Source: Mallotus nudiflorus (Eukaryota; Streptophyta; Magnoliopsida; Malpighiales; Euphorbiaceae). From it: 64,000 bases of DNA. Shown piece after piece: positions 48,338 to 59,956 of the stretch. Position numbers and translations under genes: made by a program. The stretch's first letter is position 1. Each line of letters starts with the position of its first letter. The notes under the pieces were generated by a model that saw only the letters and a list, made by a program, of their open reading frames with translations, searched no databases and had not been told where the DNA came from. The stretch is from positions 10,332,501-10,396,500 of the forward strand of contig CANTUR010000049.1 in the NCBI GenBank assembly GCA_947683625.1, in the 5' to 3' direction.

Positions 48338-50437
48338 TGTAGATGGTAGGGTTTATCGTGCATCCAAGATTTTAGCAACCGCGATAGTATTTGAGCTTAG
48401 GGCTCTAGAGAACACACTCAACACTGTCACAAAGACATGTCGTGGAGATGAGGAGTCACCACCTAGGGTAATAACTGGGACAAATAAAAAAGGTGGCACT
48501 CAATTCCCTAAAAGAAAGCTAGCACCACAACCAGGAGATTCTAGATATGGAATATGAACTTCTTTCAGTCTCGTGTTCATTTAGAATTACTTTATGAATT
48601 ACTATCTTATTTTCTATTTACATGCAATTTCATATAAACCCATAAAAAACAATCAACTCCAAGGTAAACTAGTCATGAAAAATACATGTAAATAATACAT
48701 TCAGTAGAACATATAATCCCTAAGTTAGTCTAATCTACATGGATTTTAATTAAATGGGATAAATCTACATATTTTAATTTATAAATGAATCTAAAGATTG
48801 ATGGGCTTAATTCCTTTTAATTTTAGTTAAATGAACCTAAGTCTATTTATTTTAATTCTCAACATGGGCCTAGATTTACAGGTTATGAAGTATTCAAATT
48901 AATGGGCCTAATTCTACGTGTTTTAATTCTAAGGTGATCTTAAATCTACAAATTATGAAAAAGAATTTAATTTAATGGGCTAAGTTTAATTAGTTAAATT
49001 ACATTAGGTGGGTTTATGTCTAATTGACTATATGTGCCTAAGTTATCTCTAACCTAAATCTAATTACTTATGGGCTTAAAATGCATTTTAATTAATTAAA
49101 CCTAAAAAAATAAATTTATTTAAGTGGATTAGAACCTAATATGGGCCCAAAACACATAAAAATAAATAAGCAATCCCAAAAAAACAAATAAAACATATCA
49201 AAATAATTAAATAAAATATCAAACAACTAATTAAATTAATTCCTTTTAAAAAACCCTAATTTTTCATTAACATGCAACCTAAATTAATGTGCTTCCACCA
49301 TTGGTTTTAATTAATTATCCAATTGAAACCCTAATTTTACTAACCAATTAATTAAAGTAAACAAATAACAACACACAATTTCAGTATTCCCACTATTTGG
49401 GCTATTACAATAATTTATTGAGAATAATAAAAAGAAAATAACTAATACAACCCAAAAAAATATAAATAAAATAAAGCAATTAAATAAAAAATAAAAAAAA
49501 CTAAAAAATATATCTCTACAAGATCTTATCAATGACATTCCATGGACTTTTTATGAATTTAGTCCTCCAAATATGATCATAATGTATTTTCCTCCATAAT
49601 CACCATAAAAAGAGAACAAAATTATAATTAGTGAATAAATTATAACAATAATTAAACAAAATTAAAAACCAATAAATTCAAAAAAATAAATAAATAAATC
49701 AAATAAAATAGAATAAAGAGAAGATGATGCTTATGAACGATTTTAATGGAGTGCTCCTCAGATTTTGTAAAATCACCATTCTTGATAGGTCTTCGAATCT
49801 TGTTCCTTAAAAATCTCCAAAGATCTTCAATTAATCAATTAAAAAAAAGGAGATTTTTTAGAGAATTCTTTTTAAAACAATTAAAATAAAAGCTATGAAT
49901 AAGAGTACTTCTCATCCTTTTTTTCCCTTTTTTCATTTTTTCATTTTCTTTTTCTCAAGAGCCAAAGCCCTTCTTTTATAGTGAAAACCTACGTTTAAAT
50001 TGATTCCTAAAAGACTTCTATTTCCTTAAAAATATTAGATAAATATCAAAAATAATTTTAAGAGAATTTCATACCAATTAGGACTTAAGAAAAAGACTTT
50101 TATTTTCTGAAAATCCAAAAAACAGACGAAAAAGGTCTAATTCAGACCGGAATTATATAATTTCAATCAAAATTATGTAATTCCAATCAAAATTAAAGAC
50201 TTTAGCCACTCTTTTTTTAATTACAAAAAGTTCCTTGAAAGAATTTAAGTTTTGCAATTAAGTTCTTAAAAAAATGTTGCAATTTAGTCCTTGAAAACAT
50301 TAAATCCTTTCTTTGAAAAATACAATAAGACCTCTAAAGTTTCAAAGTTCAAGTATTGAAGACCTATTCATAACATTTTCATCATTGGAGTCCTTTGTCG
50401 CATCCATAACTCATCATCCTGAAATTGGGTGTTTACA
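48338..50437 (-). repeat. Solo LTR of family F2, nested in F2-2
   Basis: 2100 bp. On the minus strand it starts TGTAAACACCCAATTTCAGG and ends CCATCTACA, the best-preserved TG...CA ends of the family. A perfect ATGGT duplication and lack of internal sequence identify a solo LTR left by recombination between the two LTRs of a full element. It has no foldback and no TAA expansion. Frames at 48300-48557 and 49311-49538 are LTR sequence. Confidence 0.92.
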
Positions 50438-50469
50438 ATGGTACTGTGCATTATGATATTGATCGCATC

Positions 50470-50700
50470 TGCATGTTTAACATAAATTCAATTCAATTAG
50501 ATTCATTCAGCATTGGCACAAGTGTAAATTCAAAGAACATCCATATATCACATGATGTAACTTCTGAATAAAGGAAATTTAAGGAAAAAAATAAAAAGAA
50601 TGAAAAAAAGGAAAAAATAAGGAGAGAGAAAAAGAAAAAAAACAGTGAGGTAAAAATTAGAGAGAAAAAAAATTTAGGACTAACTAATAGTAGGAGTTGT
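50470..50700 (+). pseudogene. Pre-RT remnant in F2-2
   Basis: MFNINSIQLDSFSIGTSVNS, then IHISHDVTSE and a stop, continue the homology seen at 29454-29675. An A/G-rich (Lys/Glu-coding) tail follows. The upstream part is separated by the solo LTR. Confidence 0.5.
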
Positions 50701-52760
50701 ATTATATGATGTAATAAATATTCTCATTTTTATCCTAATGAATGAGTAAAATTAAATATGAAATTTTTTTTCAAATACTGCATATTCATCTTTATCTTAC
50801 TGCATAAGTATCTGAATGGAAAGCCAATACATAATGAAAGCTAAATCAAAGCTATAAGATCACTATTTTAGTTATTTTTTCTTTTTTGCCACCCTTTTAT
50901 GATTTTTTCTATAAGCTTAGTGTCCCCTTGTACCTTGGGAATTCATATAGTTCAATAAATTACATTGCAACCCATACCTTGTAACTATCATTAATCATTG
51001 CACTAGCATCAAGCCTCATGTTCAACTTAAGAGTTCTTCGAAGAGCAAGTCTAGTTAATTTCATTGGCACGAACTCACTTTTGTCAGTTCGCCCACTCCT
51101 CTGCATCTTCAATGCATAAGAATATAACTAATAGGGTTAATAAGTCAAATGATCAATAACAATAGTGAACAAACTAGGTCTCTTGCACACGAAAAAAAGA
51201 CTACTGGAATAGTATAAATGAATCCAGAATGAAACTAGGGGAAAATTATAGAACAATAAGTCTACATTCAAAGAGTGAAGATGAAACACTACAGTATAAG
51301 AGTTCTAGGGGTAGAAAGAAATAAACAGTAAGCAATAACCAATAATTCATCAATACAACATCACCTGGACAAGCTATATCAAAAGTTCTAACATCAGAAG
51401 TATCAACATCAAAGCATTCAATGCTCAAACCTGCAAGCTATTGATGAGGCACCTCGTTCTTACACTCCAAGTTGTGACATAGCCTTGTTCCAAACATGAG
51501 ACCTATTAGGATTATGCATATCATACATAACATGCATACACTTGCATACATTTGTTATGAAATACTTGCTTTGCATAATAAAGTCTTTTGAGCCCATATA
51601 AGATTGTACAAATACTCTGCTACTAATATTCAAAATTAGTATTATAAAAGTGTAGGAAAGTAGTCAGAGTATTCATATATGAAGCATCTGAAGAAGTAAA
51701 ATGGGAAGAGCAACACTATCAAGGTGAACTTGATGCTCAATAGGACTTTAGACCTTAAGAGCCTAATAACTTATGGGCCCATCCAATAAGGGAATACCGT
51801 CAATAATGATACTTGCAAAAGCATCATCCTGGCAACCTCAAGAGGTTGGATATGACGCTCAAGCTCCCCTAATTCGACATCCATCTCCATAGTCTCATAT
51901 GGAGCACCATTTGCAATATCTCTCCATAATAGTTATAGTAGTGTAGTGTATGGAATATGGTGATGAGAAGGTCCAACATGTTAGCAATACATTTATCAAC
52001 CTATAAAAGGGAAGAACGCACTCAAAACTTAAAATGAATGCACTCTGGAAAATTATTTGATCATGAAATAAGATCTCTAACTCTTGAACCTTTCTTTGTA
52101 GGAGATATTAAGACGAGGAATGAAGCCCTCTACCATAGCATTAATGGAATGGTGGAAATATAAACACAGCCCAAAACCACAACTTTAATAGTGGAGTATC
52201 ATGACCTTTGTGATCAGAGACATCATCATCACAATAAAAAAGGAAGAATGTAAAAAGCATAATATTGCATTTTGATAAAAGTTCTTCACTTGCAAATAGA
52301 CCATACTAAACTTATGGTATTTTGTACAAGGAAAAACAAAAGAGAATGAAGAAAGGGAAAGGAACTGGTACATCAATAGGAATGGGCAAGATAGCAAATG
52401 CCAAACATTCACCAAGATAATAAAGGGAAGTAACAAAACTCTATTCCTTAGATTCTATAATAATAAATACCATCTCAATCATAAAATTAACAAATTTTAA
52501 AAAAATTCATCCACCTAATAAGATAATGTGCTAAAAGCCTATAACATGACCTTTGATCATAATGGTTCTTTTTTATTAACCTTGTGGAATTTAAATGATT
52601 AGTTAGCAGCTTTGTGTTGAGAGTTTATAAACTCTAATCAATTTAATGTTTTCTTTACACCTAAATAAGGGGAAAAAATGCAAAGACAAAATCTGTGGAC
52701 TTAAAGCATAAATGGTTTGAATTACAGAGTATCATTTCAGTCTTTTAAATGATAAATCGT
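50701..52760 (+). other. F2-2 gene-free internal region
   Basis: Collinear with 29676-31025 of F2-1 up to about 52090, then unique in this window. Minus-strand frames at 51246-51428 and 52185-52436 have no recognisable domain and are not conserved in F2-1. Confidence 0.55.
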
Positions 52761-52766
52761 GCATAT

Positions 52767-53100
52767 AATCTACTCCAATGTTAAAAAATTAGTACAGGTA
52801 CAAAATCCCTTGGTGGTATCCATGCTAAATAATATCAGAAAGGCAAGGGAATACTAAGAGTAGAATCAAAATAAAATCAAGAACAATTTACTCCAATGCT
52901 TAGAAATGAGTAAGAGTATCAACGTGAACCTCTATCGGTATCCACACTGAGTAATACAAGAAATGTGGGGGAATACAAAAAGAGGACCATGCTAAAAATT
53001 GCTCTATTTACTCCAATGCTCTTTATGAGTATCCAAAGGACCTTTCCAATAGTATCCACACTGAGTAATATGAGAAAGGTGAGGGAATACTCGAATAAGG
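52767..53100. repeat. Tandem repeat, three units of about 120 bp
   Basis: Units start at TACTCCAATG near 52768, 52889 and 53010 and share GGTATCCACACTGAGTAATA and GAGGGAATAC blocks. Confidence 0.75.
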
Positions 53101-53619
53101 AAGGAAATCATAAAATTACTCAAAGATTGTTTTCATACTCATAATTCAATCTTTTTATGCTCAAATTCCATGAGTTTTGTTTAGTAAATTCTCCCTAAAA
53201 TTAGGTGTGGAAGTAAGTTTTTCACTTGGTAAAGGATATGCTCTCAATATAAGATGGTTAACGATGCCTCTGACCTTTGCAAATGGCAAATAAATGACAC
53301 TAATGAAAATAAAAAATAGTGAGATTCATTGAGTGCATGCTTTCTAGTGAAGAAGTGATGAATTTTCTCATAAATTTTCAACAATTTAGTGTACTTTTGT
53401 ACATTTATTATGATTGAAGCTAACTTCAATAAGTTTATAGGAATTGCAAATCTAGAAGAAAGTGCACCCAACTTGTAGAGATGGTTAACATAGCAGAATT
53501 AAAAATAGCTAGTAGAAATTGTAATAAGTCAACATAGCCAAATTCAAAGTCAGTCAGTAAAAAAGCTATTAAGTCAAGACAAAGAATTCAAAGCATTCGA
53601 CTCAAACAACTAAAGATAA
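53101..53619. other. Spacer without features in F2-2
   Basis: AT-rich. A minus-strand frame (53244-53471) has no recognisable motif. Confidence 0.5.
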
Positions 53620-54250
53620 AAATTATGAGCAATTATGGATTGTAGCATTAAAGATGAGTAGTGAGAGGGTTACAGTTAATTAAAATCATCGAGATGTTAC
53701 GGACTATAGCATTATTAAAGTTAAGAAATGAAAGGATTGTAGTCAATTTGTGAGTAGTTATAGATTGCAACATCAAAAGTGAGCAATGTAAGGGTTGCAA
53801 CTAATCACAAGCAATTATATATTACAACATCATCAGTAAGCAACTAAAGGGTTGTAGGTAATCACAAGTAACTATGGATTGCAGCATCTTCAGTGAGCAA
53901 CAAAAGGGTTACATCTAATCGTAAGCAATTATAGATTACAACATCATCACTGAGCAATGAAAGGGTTGTAGCTAATTGCGAGCAATTATGGATTATAGCA
54001 TCATTAGTAAGCAATGAAAGGGTTGTAGTTAAACATAAGTAATTGTGGATTGCAGCATCATGAGTGAGCAAGGAAAGGGTTGCAACAAATCACGAGTAAT
54101 TATGGATTGCAGCATCATCAGTAAGCAACAAAATGGTTGCAGTTAATCCTAAAAAATTATGGATTGTAGCATTATCAGTGAGCAGTGAAAGGTTACAGCT
54201 AATTACGAGCAATTATGGATTGTAGCATAATCGGTAAGCAATTAAAGGGA
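53620..54250. repeat. Minisatellite, about 11 units of 56-60 bp
   Basis: The unit is built around GCAATTATGGATTGCAGCAT and GAGCAATGAAAGGGTTGCAG. Units diverge by many point changes. The minus-strand frame at 53862-54071 is a product of the repeat. Confidence 0.9.
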
Positions 54251-54299
54251 TAAGGGAAATGAAGAATGAATCGGCAAAAGGCAAAGCATAAAAGAGATG

Positions 54300-54665
54300 A
54301 ATGCTACATGACTGAGTGTAGTGTATTTCTATTCAGACTATACAACCGAGTATAGTCAACATCATACGATTGAGTATGATGTATCCCCTTCAGTGTAGAC
54401 TATATGTCCAAGTATTGTCAACATCATATGACCAAGTGTGATGTATCCTTTCAATCTGAATATATGGACAAGTATAGTCAACATTGTATGAGTAAGTATA
54501 ATGTATTCTTTCAATCAAGACTATACGTTTGAGTATAGTCAACATTGTATGATCGAGTACAATGTATTCTTTCAATCAGTACCATATGACCGAGTATAGT
54601 CAACATCATACGACCAAGTGTGATATACCCTTCCAAATCAATGCTATATGTCTAAGTATAGTGTT
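54300..54665. repeat. Minisatellite, about six units of 58-60 bp
   Basis: The unit alternates GAGTATAGTCAACATCATA and AAGTGTGATGTATCCTTTCA. Each unit carries two related half-units (ACTATAC-GAGTATAG and CATACGA-GAGTATGATG) with local inverted symmetry. Confidence 0.88.
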
Positions 54666-54840
54666 TCCTTAGATGTTTTAGGATTATGCTTAGTTTTGTA
54701 TGGTAACACAAGCATTTATCATGAACCAATGATCGCTTGCAAGCAAAAGCCTCAAGTAGCACAAGTAAGTACCCTAATTCTTTCCTTCAAAATTGTGTGC
54801 TTCTATTGCTTTGCCACAATTTGTAAAGAAAATAATGATA
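54666..54840. other. Short unique stretch before the F2-2 polypurine tract
   Basis: Contains most of the 69-codon frame 54648-54857, which runs into the LTR and resembles no known domain. Confidence 0.4.
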
Positions 54841-54852
54841 ACGGGTGGCAAC
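54841..54852 (+). other. Polypurine tract of F2-2
   Basis: ACGGGTGGCAAC directly precedes the 3' LTR and resembles the F1 tract AGGGGGCAAC, including the final GGCAAC. Confidence 0.65.
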
Positions 54853-55049
54853 TGTAAGTACCCAATTTTGGGATGCAATTGTGCATGAATATAATGAAAG
54901 CCTTTATGATGAAAATGTAGTAAAAAATTGGCCTCTAGTGTTAAGTTTCACGATTTCAAGAACTAGATTGAAACATTTTTTAGGTTAAATTGCAAAAAAT
55001 TGAATTTTGTAGGGCATATTTGAAAATGTGCATAATGTTGATTGGCATT

Positions 55050-55770
55050 ACATAATGCAGCTTTGATCCCTTCCTTCCCATAAATAAATAGGATAAGAAT
55101 TTTAATTTCAAAAAATGAAGATTATACGCGTAAGAGGTGCGTACTGGAGCGAACCTTACTCAAATAAATTTATTTATTAAAATAAATGAAATTTGGACCA
55201 ATCACAGTAAAAAAAAAAGATTTTTACTAAAAATTTTTAGCACATCGACATTGAAAAATGTCGACAGATATTGTGTAATGTCAATTGGCATTGTGTAATG
55301 TTGATGGGCATTACATAATGTTGATCAGCATTACGTAATGCCCATCGGCATTACACAATGCCAATTGATTTTTACTAAAAAACTTTAGTGCATTGGCATT
55401 GCAAAATGTCGACCGGCATTATGTAATGTCGATTGGTGCTGTGTAATGCCAATTGACATTATGTAATGCCAATCAGCATTACGTAATGTCAATTAGTGTT
55501 ACGTAATGCCGATTAGCGTTACGTAATGCCGATCGGCATGGCATTACGTAATGCTGATTGGCATTGCACAATGCTGATATGCTAAAATTTTTTTGTATAA
55601 ATCTTTTTTTTAATGTGACTAGTCCAAATTTAATTTATTTTAATAAATAAATTTATTTGAGTAGGATGTGGTCCAATACGCATCTGTTACGTGTATAATC
55701 TTCTTTTTTCGAAATTAAAATTCTTATCCTATTATTTTTTTAGAAGGAAGGGATCAGAACTACTATGATC
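55050..55770. repeat. Foldback: inverted repeat of about 190 bp flanking a palindromic tandem array
   Basis: The left arm (about 55056-55250) is the reverse complement, with modest divergence, of the right arm (about 55580-55765). The right arm is the normal LTR sequence, as in 43590-43780; the left arm is extra. Matching pairs include GGATAAGAATTTTAATTTC near 55092 with GAAATTAAAATTCTTATCC near 55711. Between the arms lies the 20-bp array. Confidence 0.9.
55251..55580. repeat. 20-bp palindromic-unit array in the F2-2 3' LTR
   Basis: About 15 units of consensus GTAATGCCGATCGGCATTAC, itself a perfect 20-bp palindrome. Units keep strict 20-bp phase across 55261-55360 and 55401-55540. A non-unit insert near 55369-55390 (TTTTTACTAAAAAACTTTAG) repeats part of the arm sequence. 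Confidence 0.92.
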
Positions 55771-57468
55771 ACATAACTCTTATGATCACATAAGTGGTTA
55801 GCTTAGGAATGAGATATAAAAAGAAAAGATTGGCAGAGAAGGGGGGACTGTGTAAAAAAAAAGAGAGAGGAAAAAACTTAATTAGGTACTGTAAAAAAAA
55901 TGATTGATTGAAAAACACAAAGGGAAAGAAAAGACTTAACCTTCTATTGTAGGTTTCAAAAAAACCTTTTCAAAGAAAAAATACATTCTTTTCAAAGTGC
56001 AGAAATTAAGAAAACATAGATTCAATTTTCTAAAAAAACGATGAAATCCCATTCTGAGGGGCATTCAAACAGCATCTACATAACATTTCTCATCTTCTAC
56101 TCTTTTCTTTTATATCATTATTTTCTTTTTATTAATTTTTATTTTATTATTTCTATCTGTTTTTGTTTAATTTTAATTATTTTGTTTTTTTATTCATTAA
56201 TTCTAATCTTATTTTCTTTTTTTTTATTCTTTATGTTTCATGTTTTTGGTGATGAATACATGATTAAACCAAGGAAACGCATGGAGAATTTATGAATAAA
56301 GCCAAAAGTCAAAGATCCTGATTTAATTTATATCTTGCTCTATTTAGTTTATTTTATTGTTTTTTTAGGTTTTGAATTTGTTTAATTTATTTTCTCAAAG
56401 GTTGTAATTTTAATTTTATTTTCTTTATTATTTTTGGTATAATTTGTAATAACCTCGATAGTGGGAATAATGAAACGTCTAGCTTTCTCTTGTTCTTAAA
56501 AAATTAATTAGTAAATTTGACACAATTTGGTAAAGCCTAATTAAAATCAATGGAAGCAATAAATTAATTTAGGTGGCATGTTAATTAAAATTAGGTTTCT
56601 TTTAGAAAAAATAATTTAATTGTATGTTTGATTTTTTATTTGATTTTTTAAAATGTTTTTGGGCATGTTTGTTGATTTTTGTGTGTTTTAGGCCCCAATC
56701 CCACTTTAGGTTCTAACTCATTTAATAAATAGACCTTTAATTGGATTTTTAAGTTTAATTAATTTTAAAAGCAATTTAGACCCATTTAGGTTAATTTAGA
56801 CATAGGCCCACTTAATTTAATTAAAGTTTGACTTAGCTCATTTAATTTAAGCCTTTTCCATAATTTATAGATTTAAGGTCACTTTATAATTAAAACATGT
56901 AGAATTAGGTCCATTAGTTTAAATACTTCATAAGTTGTAGATTTAGGCCCATTTTTAGAATTAAAATAAATAAACTTAGGTTCACTTAATTAAAATTAAA
57001 TAAGAATTAGGTCCATTAGTCTTTAGGCGCACTTATAAATTAAAACATGTAGATTTTGCTCATTTATTTGAAATCATTTTAGATTAGATTAACCTAGGGA
57101 TTGTGATGAATGCATTGTTTACATGTATTTTCATGACTAGTTTGCGTAGAGTCAATTGTTTTAAATAAGGGTTTATATGAAATTACATATAAATAGAGGA
57201 TAACATAGTAATTTATAAAGTAATTTTAAATGAACATAATACTAAAAGAAGTTAGTATTCTGTATCAAGAATCTCCTGGTTGTGGTGCTAGCTTTCTTTT
57301 AGAGAATTGAGTAACACCATTTCTATTTATCCTAGTTATTACCGTGAGTGGAAACTCCTCATCTCCACGCCATGTCTTATGATAATGGTTACTGTGTTCT
57401 CTAGAGCCCTAAGCTTAAACTGTGTCACGGTTGTTAAAATCTTGGGTTCATGCTAAACCCCATATATA

Positions 57469-59956
57469 GTTCCCCAATATTCTTGAGGGTTTGAAGGATA
57501 TTTTTATTGATTTTGATGTTGAGGGTGACTTTTCAGAGGCCACTAGAGCTGGGACTTCCACTGCAAGGACTAGCACATATAGTACTCAAAGCTCTCAATC
57601 ATCCAAGCTTTCTTGGGGAGATTTGATTCCTATTGGTTATAGCTTGAAGTCTCATGCATCGTAGTAAGTTAGGTCCTTCTTTGCCCTTATTTCTTGAGCC
57701 TTGTTCATTTGTTTCTTTACTGTTTATTTTATTGTATGAGGTTATTGTAGCTATAACTCTGTAGCTCTTACTGTAACTATTTGTTAAGTTGTAGTTTTAT
57801 TGTAAATGCTGATGGCTAATAGCTCTTACTTTATTTTCTTTTCATAATTGTTTGCTAGTGTTTGCTGTGATGCTTTACTTTTTAGCTTTTGTTATTAATC
57901 TTATTAAATGATAAAAAGAGAGATGTGTTAGTATTTAATAGTTGTGCAAATGTTTGATAGTGTACCTATTATTTATAGCCTCATAGGTCTCTTGATGTGT
58001 GTGAAGTAGATGATTGCTGGGAAGGGCTTTGATGGAGTCATTGCTACATTATCTTATGACTCGTATGCGTCAAGTCAGATTTCCATGTGTGCATTGTGGA
58101 TAAACACGACGCATACTTTCCATCTGCTTATTAGGAAGATGACTATTACCCCTTTGGATTGAGCTTTTATGGAGAGCATGTTCCTTTCAGTGAGGAGGAG
58201 TGTTCTACTGCCATGACTAGGAGGCATCTTACGATGGATTTACTTTAGGTGATCACACCTATGATGTCTCATTGCCCGTATCTCACTCATTACATAGAGT
58301 TTATCTATTCTGTGTGGATTTTGTATAATGATGATCTTATCTCAGTAGAGCAACTGGCTCATTAATTTTTGCCTTATTTCCTGAGTGCTTTTATCTTCCT
58401 AAACCCTTCGGGTATGAGTGATATGCAATTCTTATCTATCTTGAGAGATCTGGATGGCTTGCCGAGCTATTATTAGGGCACTACTGCCTTCGTTCATATG
58501 TACTCAAGCCTTAACACAACATGTTGAGGTGGGTCAAGGATCTATGGATACATGTTTATACTGGATGTGAGTAGGATTTTTATTATCTATTCTTTTACTA
58601 GGAGATCTTTTCTTTTGATAGATCTAGGCATATGAGTTTAGGATTCTCCCTTATTCATCCATTGAGCATTTCCTAGAGGATAACTTCCCTTGTTATTCTC
58701 ACAGGATCATGAAGACTACTTATTTGATTGAGGATTGCATGGTAGCTCGGGACTATATGAAGAAGTTGTCCCTTGATCAAATATGTCTAATTCATACTAT
58801 GTTGGTTGTTTCTTTCTTAGGGATCTTTTGTTCATTCTTGCCCTTTGAGCAAATTTTTCTTCACTGGTGGGTGGCAAGGTCTCATTAGACAGTAGAGATG
58901 GTGACTTCATGGCAGCTGACAAAGAGACGAGTGTTGCTCTCTAGCCTCATTAGTAGAGTATGGTATTTAGGTGAGTGAGTCCATTGTTGGTAGGATGGCA
59001 TATATATGAGAAGAGTTCTCATCCCTCCTCCTAGTGACATGTTTTGGGGCCATGAGCTTTATGGTGATAATCTTACTACTGTTATGCTAGGATTCCCTTA
59101 TAAGAGCCTTTTAGAGAGTGTGGGCTTGCCTTAGACTGATGTATTAATCCATCAGCTGATTGATGTTGTAGCTAGTGGGTAGGAGCATCTCGTCCTTCGA
59201 GTTTGATGATTAAGCCATGAAGCGAGATGTCGAGAGTCCCTTTATCTAATCCAGTAAGCCTTTATTCCTATTTTGGTGCAAGCATGTAGCAAAATTTATT
59301 AGTAATAAATTGTAATTGATATGAGTTATAAGAACTTATCTACAGCAATGTCAAAGAAGATATAAATCTCATTTTGAGGAGGATGAGGGCACATTCCATA
59401 TTGAGGCAACTACCCATTCTAGTGGTATGGCTTTTGGTAGTACTACTCTTGGGGACTTGATAGTTCAACAATCTTTGTCTTTACTTGGGACGAATATCCT
59501 TAATACAGTAGTGAGTTTCAATTTGCCTAGACCTGGCTTTCTTTAGTTGGGTGTTACTTTTACTGATGCTACCCATGTTCATGTTCTCTGCTTATTCTGA
59601 TATGTGTTTCATTTATTTAGTGAGTGATGATTGACTTATTTTCTTGCTTTTGTAAATTCCTATCTCCTCTTGTCAATATTGGTATACTGTTGCTAGGACT
59701 TCACAATAGTGCTTTCTGGAGTTTACTACCACTTAGAGGGTATGCCTTCTTTATTGTACCTATTTATTTTATGCTCATGTTTTATGTATAAGTGTATAAT
59801 ATGCAATATGTATTGCAGGTTAAGCACCATCTTGCTAGTTATGAATGGGACCGGGAGAGTGCAGCTTATCATGACCGCATTAGTAAGCTAGAGTCATTGC
59901 TATCATCCTTTGCGATGAATGATGATGAGTCAAGATCAGATGATGGGGATGCTTGA
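57469..59956 (+). pseudogene. Antisense PMD ORF of F1-C, remainder
   Basis: Resumes after the GTTCC duplication and stays open through exon 1: ILEGLKDIFIDFDVEGDFSE, then STARTSTYSTQSSQSSKLSW and GDLIPIGYSLKSHAS, up to a GTAAGT donor at 57664. The PMD part near 58010-58180 reads GKGFDGVIATLSYDSYASSQ and HTFHLLIRKMTI, with deletions and stops compared with F1-AB. Later blocks include NPSGMSDMQFLSILRDLDGL near 58400. Intron 2 is 59740-59818. The last exon, HLASYEWDRESAAYHDRISK then LESLLSSFAMNDDESRSDDG, is charged and possibly coiled coil. It is better preserved than F1-AB at both ends and worse in the PMD. Confidence 0.75.

Larger units (their letters stand above)
43341..57468 (+). mobile_element. 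F2-2: complete non-autonomous gag-only LTR element
   Basis: It has LTRs at 43341-45548 and 54853-57468, a primer site (45550-45565), gag (46353-48096), a pre-RT remnant (50470-50580), a long gene-free part with minisatellites, a polypurine tract (54841-54852) and a perfect GTTCC target duplication. A 2.1-kb solo LTR of the same family is nested inside; without it the element is about 12 kb. No protease, RT, RNase H or integrase motif was found in any frame I could read. This fits the TR-GAG class of non-autonomous elements. Confidence 0.88.
54853..57468 (+). repeat. 3' LTR of F2-2, enlarged by a foldback
   Basis: Starts TGTAAGTACCCAATTTTGGG and ends CATATATA; 2616 bp against 2208 bp for its partner. 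The extra length is an inverted duplication plus expansion of 20-bp units at about 55050-55770. The rest is collinear with the 5' LTR. The frame at 56041-56295 is in the T-rich block and not a gene. Confidence 0.9.

Noticed and set aside
53620..54665. Regular repeats of 56-60 bp that could suggest a CRISPR-like array
   Set aside because: Units are contiguous and degenerate over their whole length, with no repeat-spacer alternation, and lie in a plant retrotransposon.
54648..54857. 69-codon plus frame before the F2-2 3' LTR
   Set aside because: No recognisable motif. It runs into the polypurine tract and LTR, and there is no second copy in the window to test conservation.
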